Position numbers and translations under genes: made by a program
Source of the DNA: an uncultured bacterium
Lineage (GTDB): Bacteria > Verrucomicrobiota > Lentisphaeria > Victivallales > UBA1829
Assembly: GCA_900549045.1 (NCBI GenBank)
Contig: URNE01000190.1
Coordinates: forward strand, 1-5,492
Direction of reading: 5' to 3'
Length of the DNA: 5,492 bases
Notes under the pieces: generated by a model
Told to the model about the DNA's origin: nothing
Databases searched by the model: none
What the model saw: the letters and a program-made list of their open reading frames with translations, nothing else
Shown: positions 4,814 through 5,492 of the stretch, one piece after another
Numbering within the stretch: the stretch's first letter is position 1
Layout of the letters: each line of letters begins with the position of its first letter

Positions 4814-5416
4814 ATGAAACAAGCTCAAGCCAAACACAAACTGTGCAGACGTCTCGGCTACTGCATTTGGAACATGCCCAAGTGCCCCAGCGTCAAGAGA
4901 CCGTATGCGGCCGGACTTCAGGGAAAGAACAGAAAGAAATCCAAACTTTCCACCTACGGCGTCATGATGCAGGAAAAGCAGAAGCTCAAAGCGCATTACG
5001 CTCTCACTGAAAGCCAGCTCCGCAACCTCTTCATCGTTGCAAAACGCAAAGAGGGCAGAACCAACGAAATCCTCATGCAGCACATCGAAATGAGACTCGA
5101 CGCCACCGTCTATCATTCCGGTATCGCTCCGACGATCTTCGCGGCCAAGCAGTTTGTCGCTCACAGACACATCCTCGTCGACGGCAAAATTGTCGACCGT
5201 CCTTCCTTCCGCCTCAAACCGGGTCAGGTCGTTTCCATCAACGCCGAAAAGTCCCCGAAAGTCGCGGAAATCGCGCGTGACGTCAACTCCACGATCCCGC
5301 CGTATTACGAGACCAACAAGGAAGAGCTCAAGGTCACCGTTCTCCGTGAACCGATGATCGAAGAGATCCCCGTTCAGGTCGAAGCAATGCGCGTCGTCGA
5401 GTATTACGCCCGCTGA
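4814..5416 (+). CDS. rpsD: 30S ribosomal protein S4
   Basis: This 200-residue protein is a primary assembly protein that binds the 5' domain of 16S rRNA. It also helps keep decoding accurate, and in several bacteria represses its own mRNA. The body is typical: KLSTYGVMMQEKQKLKAHYAL (44-64), then the S4 RNA-binding domain from about 93, with MRLDATVYHSGIAPTIFAAK and HILVDGKIVDRPSFRLKPGQ, and the closing IPVQVEAMRVVEYYAR. The N-terminus is unusual. It lacks the common MARYTGP start and has H8-x2-C11 and C17-x6-C24, apparently a shortened version of the four-Cys zinc site of other S4 proteins. A Shine-Dalgarno AAGGA (4803-4807) sits 6 nt before the ATG. It is transcribed alone here, between its own promoter and terminator, rather than inside an alpha operon. 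Confidence 0.96.
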   Translation: MKQAQAKHKLCRRLGYCIWNMPKCPSVKRPYAAGLQGKNRKKSKLSTYGVMMQEKQKLKAHYALTESQLRNLFIVAKRKEGRTNEILMQHIEMRLDATVYHSGIAPTIFAAKQFVAHRHILVDGKIVDRPSFRLKPGQVVSINAEKSPKVAEIARDVNSTIPPYYETNKEELKVTVLREPMIEEIPVQVEAMRVVEYYAR

Positions 5417-5437
5417 TCTCTTTGCAGAGACTTTCAG

Positions 5438-5466
5438 AAAAATCCCGGTTCAGCCGGGATTTTTTT
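5438..5466 (+). terminator. Intrinsic terminator of rpsD
   Basis: AATCCCGG (5441-5448) pairs with CCGGGATT (5454-5461) around the loop TTCAG. An A run before the stem (5438-5440) faces the T run after it (to 5466). It lies about 20 nt after the rpsD stop. A small extra hairpin, TCTCT/AGAGA, at 5417-5430 directly follows the stop codon. The A and T runs would let it work in both directions. Confidence 0.92.
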
Positions 5467-5492
5467 GCATCCGTAAAAAATCTTTCCCCATT

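Noticed and set aside
4714..5010. Frame of 98 codons starting in the rpsD leader and overlapping rpsD
   Set aside because: It starts before the predicted transcription start, has no ribosome site, and is out of frame with the clear S4 gene.
1..5492. CRISPR arrays, tRNA or rRNA genes, insertion sequences or attachment sites
   Set aside because: No regularly spaced repeats, cloverleaf-like segments, transposase-like frames or paired terminal repeats were seen on either strand.

Overview
The window reads as ordinary bacterial chromosome, moderately GC-rich and densely coded, probably from an uncultured gut or environmental member of the PVC group. A Lentisphaerota/Victivallales-like source is my guess. 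It rests on the style of the Gfo/Idh/MocA oxidoreductase and the divergent S4 N-terminus, not on a search, and should be treated as low confidence.

Positions 3-1358 hold one open frame made of two unrelated pieces. About 60 codons come from the catalytic-domain core of DNA polymerase III alpha (DnaE). They are joined in frame, near position 185-200, to a Gfo/Idh/MocA oxidoreductase that has lost its Rossmann nucleotide-binding start. This is either an assembly misjoin or a genuine rearrangement. A strong intrinsic terminator (1375-1411) closes the unit.

Positions 1645-4096 are a compact four-gene operon on the + strand: an ECF sigma factor, a zinc-type (HxxxCxxC) membrane anti-sigma factor, a secreted helical Spy/CpxP/CnrX-like protein, and a BtuF-type periplasmic metal-chelate-binding protein. 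Intergenic distances are 14 nt, a 4-nt ATGA overlap and 1 nt. The likely logic is that the periplasmic helical protein and perhaps the binding protein feed an envelope or metal/cofactor signal to the anti-sigma factor, which holds or releases the sigma factor.

Positions 4116-5466 hold translation genes. hpf (short ribosome hibernation factor) lies on the minus strand, convergent with the sigma operon and sharing a hairpin with it. rpsD (ribosomal protein S4) lies on the + strand. The two are divergent across a 309-bp control region containing two facing-away promoters, a 20-bp AT-rich palindrome between them, and a stem-loop at the predicted 5' end of each transcript.

Three promoters can be read directly, and all share TTGAAA, a 16-bp spacer and TATA(T/C)T. 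The most notable items are the DnaE/oxidoreductase chimera, the sigma operon with a binding protein as its fourth gene, the hpf-rpsD control region, and an S4 N-terminus with a shortened His/Cys zinc-ligand pattern.
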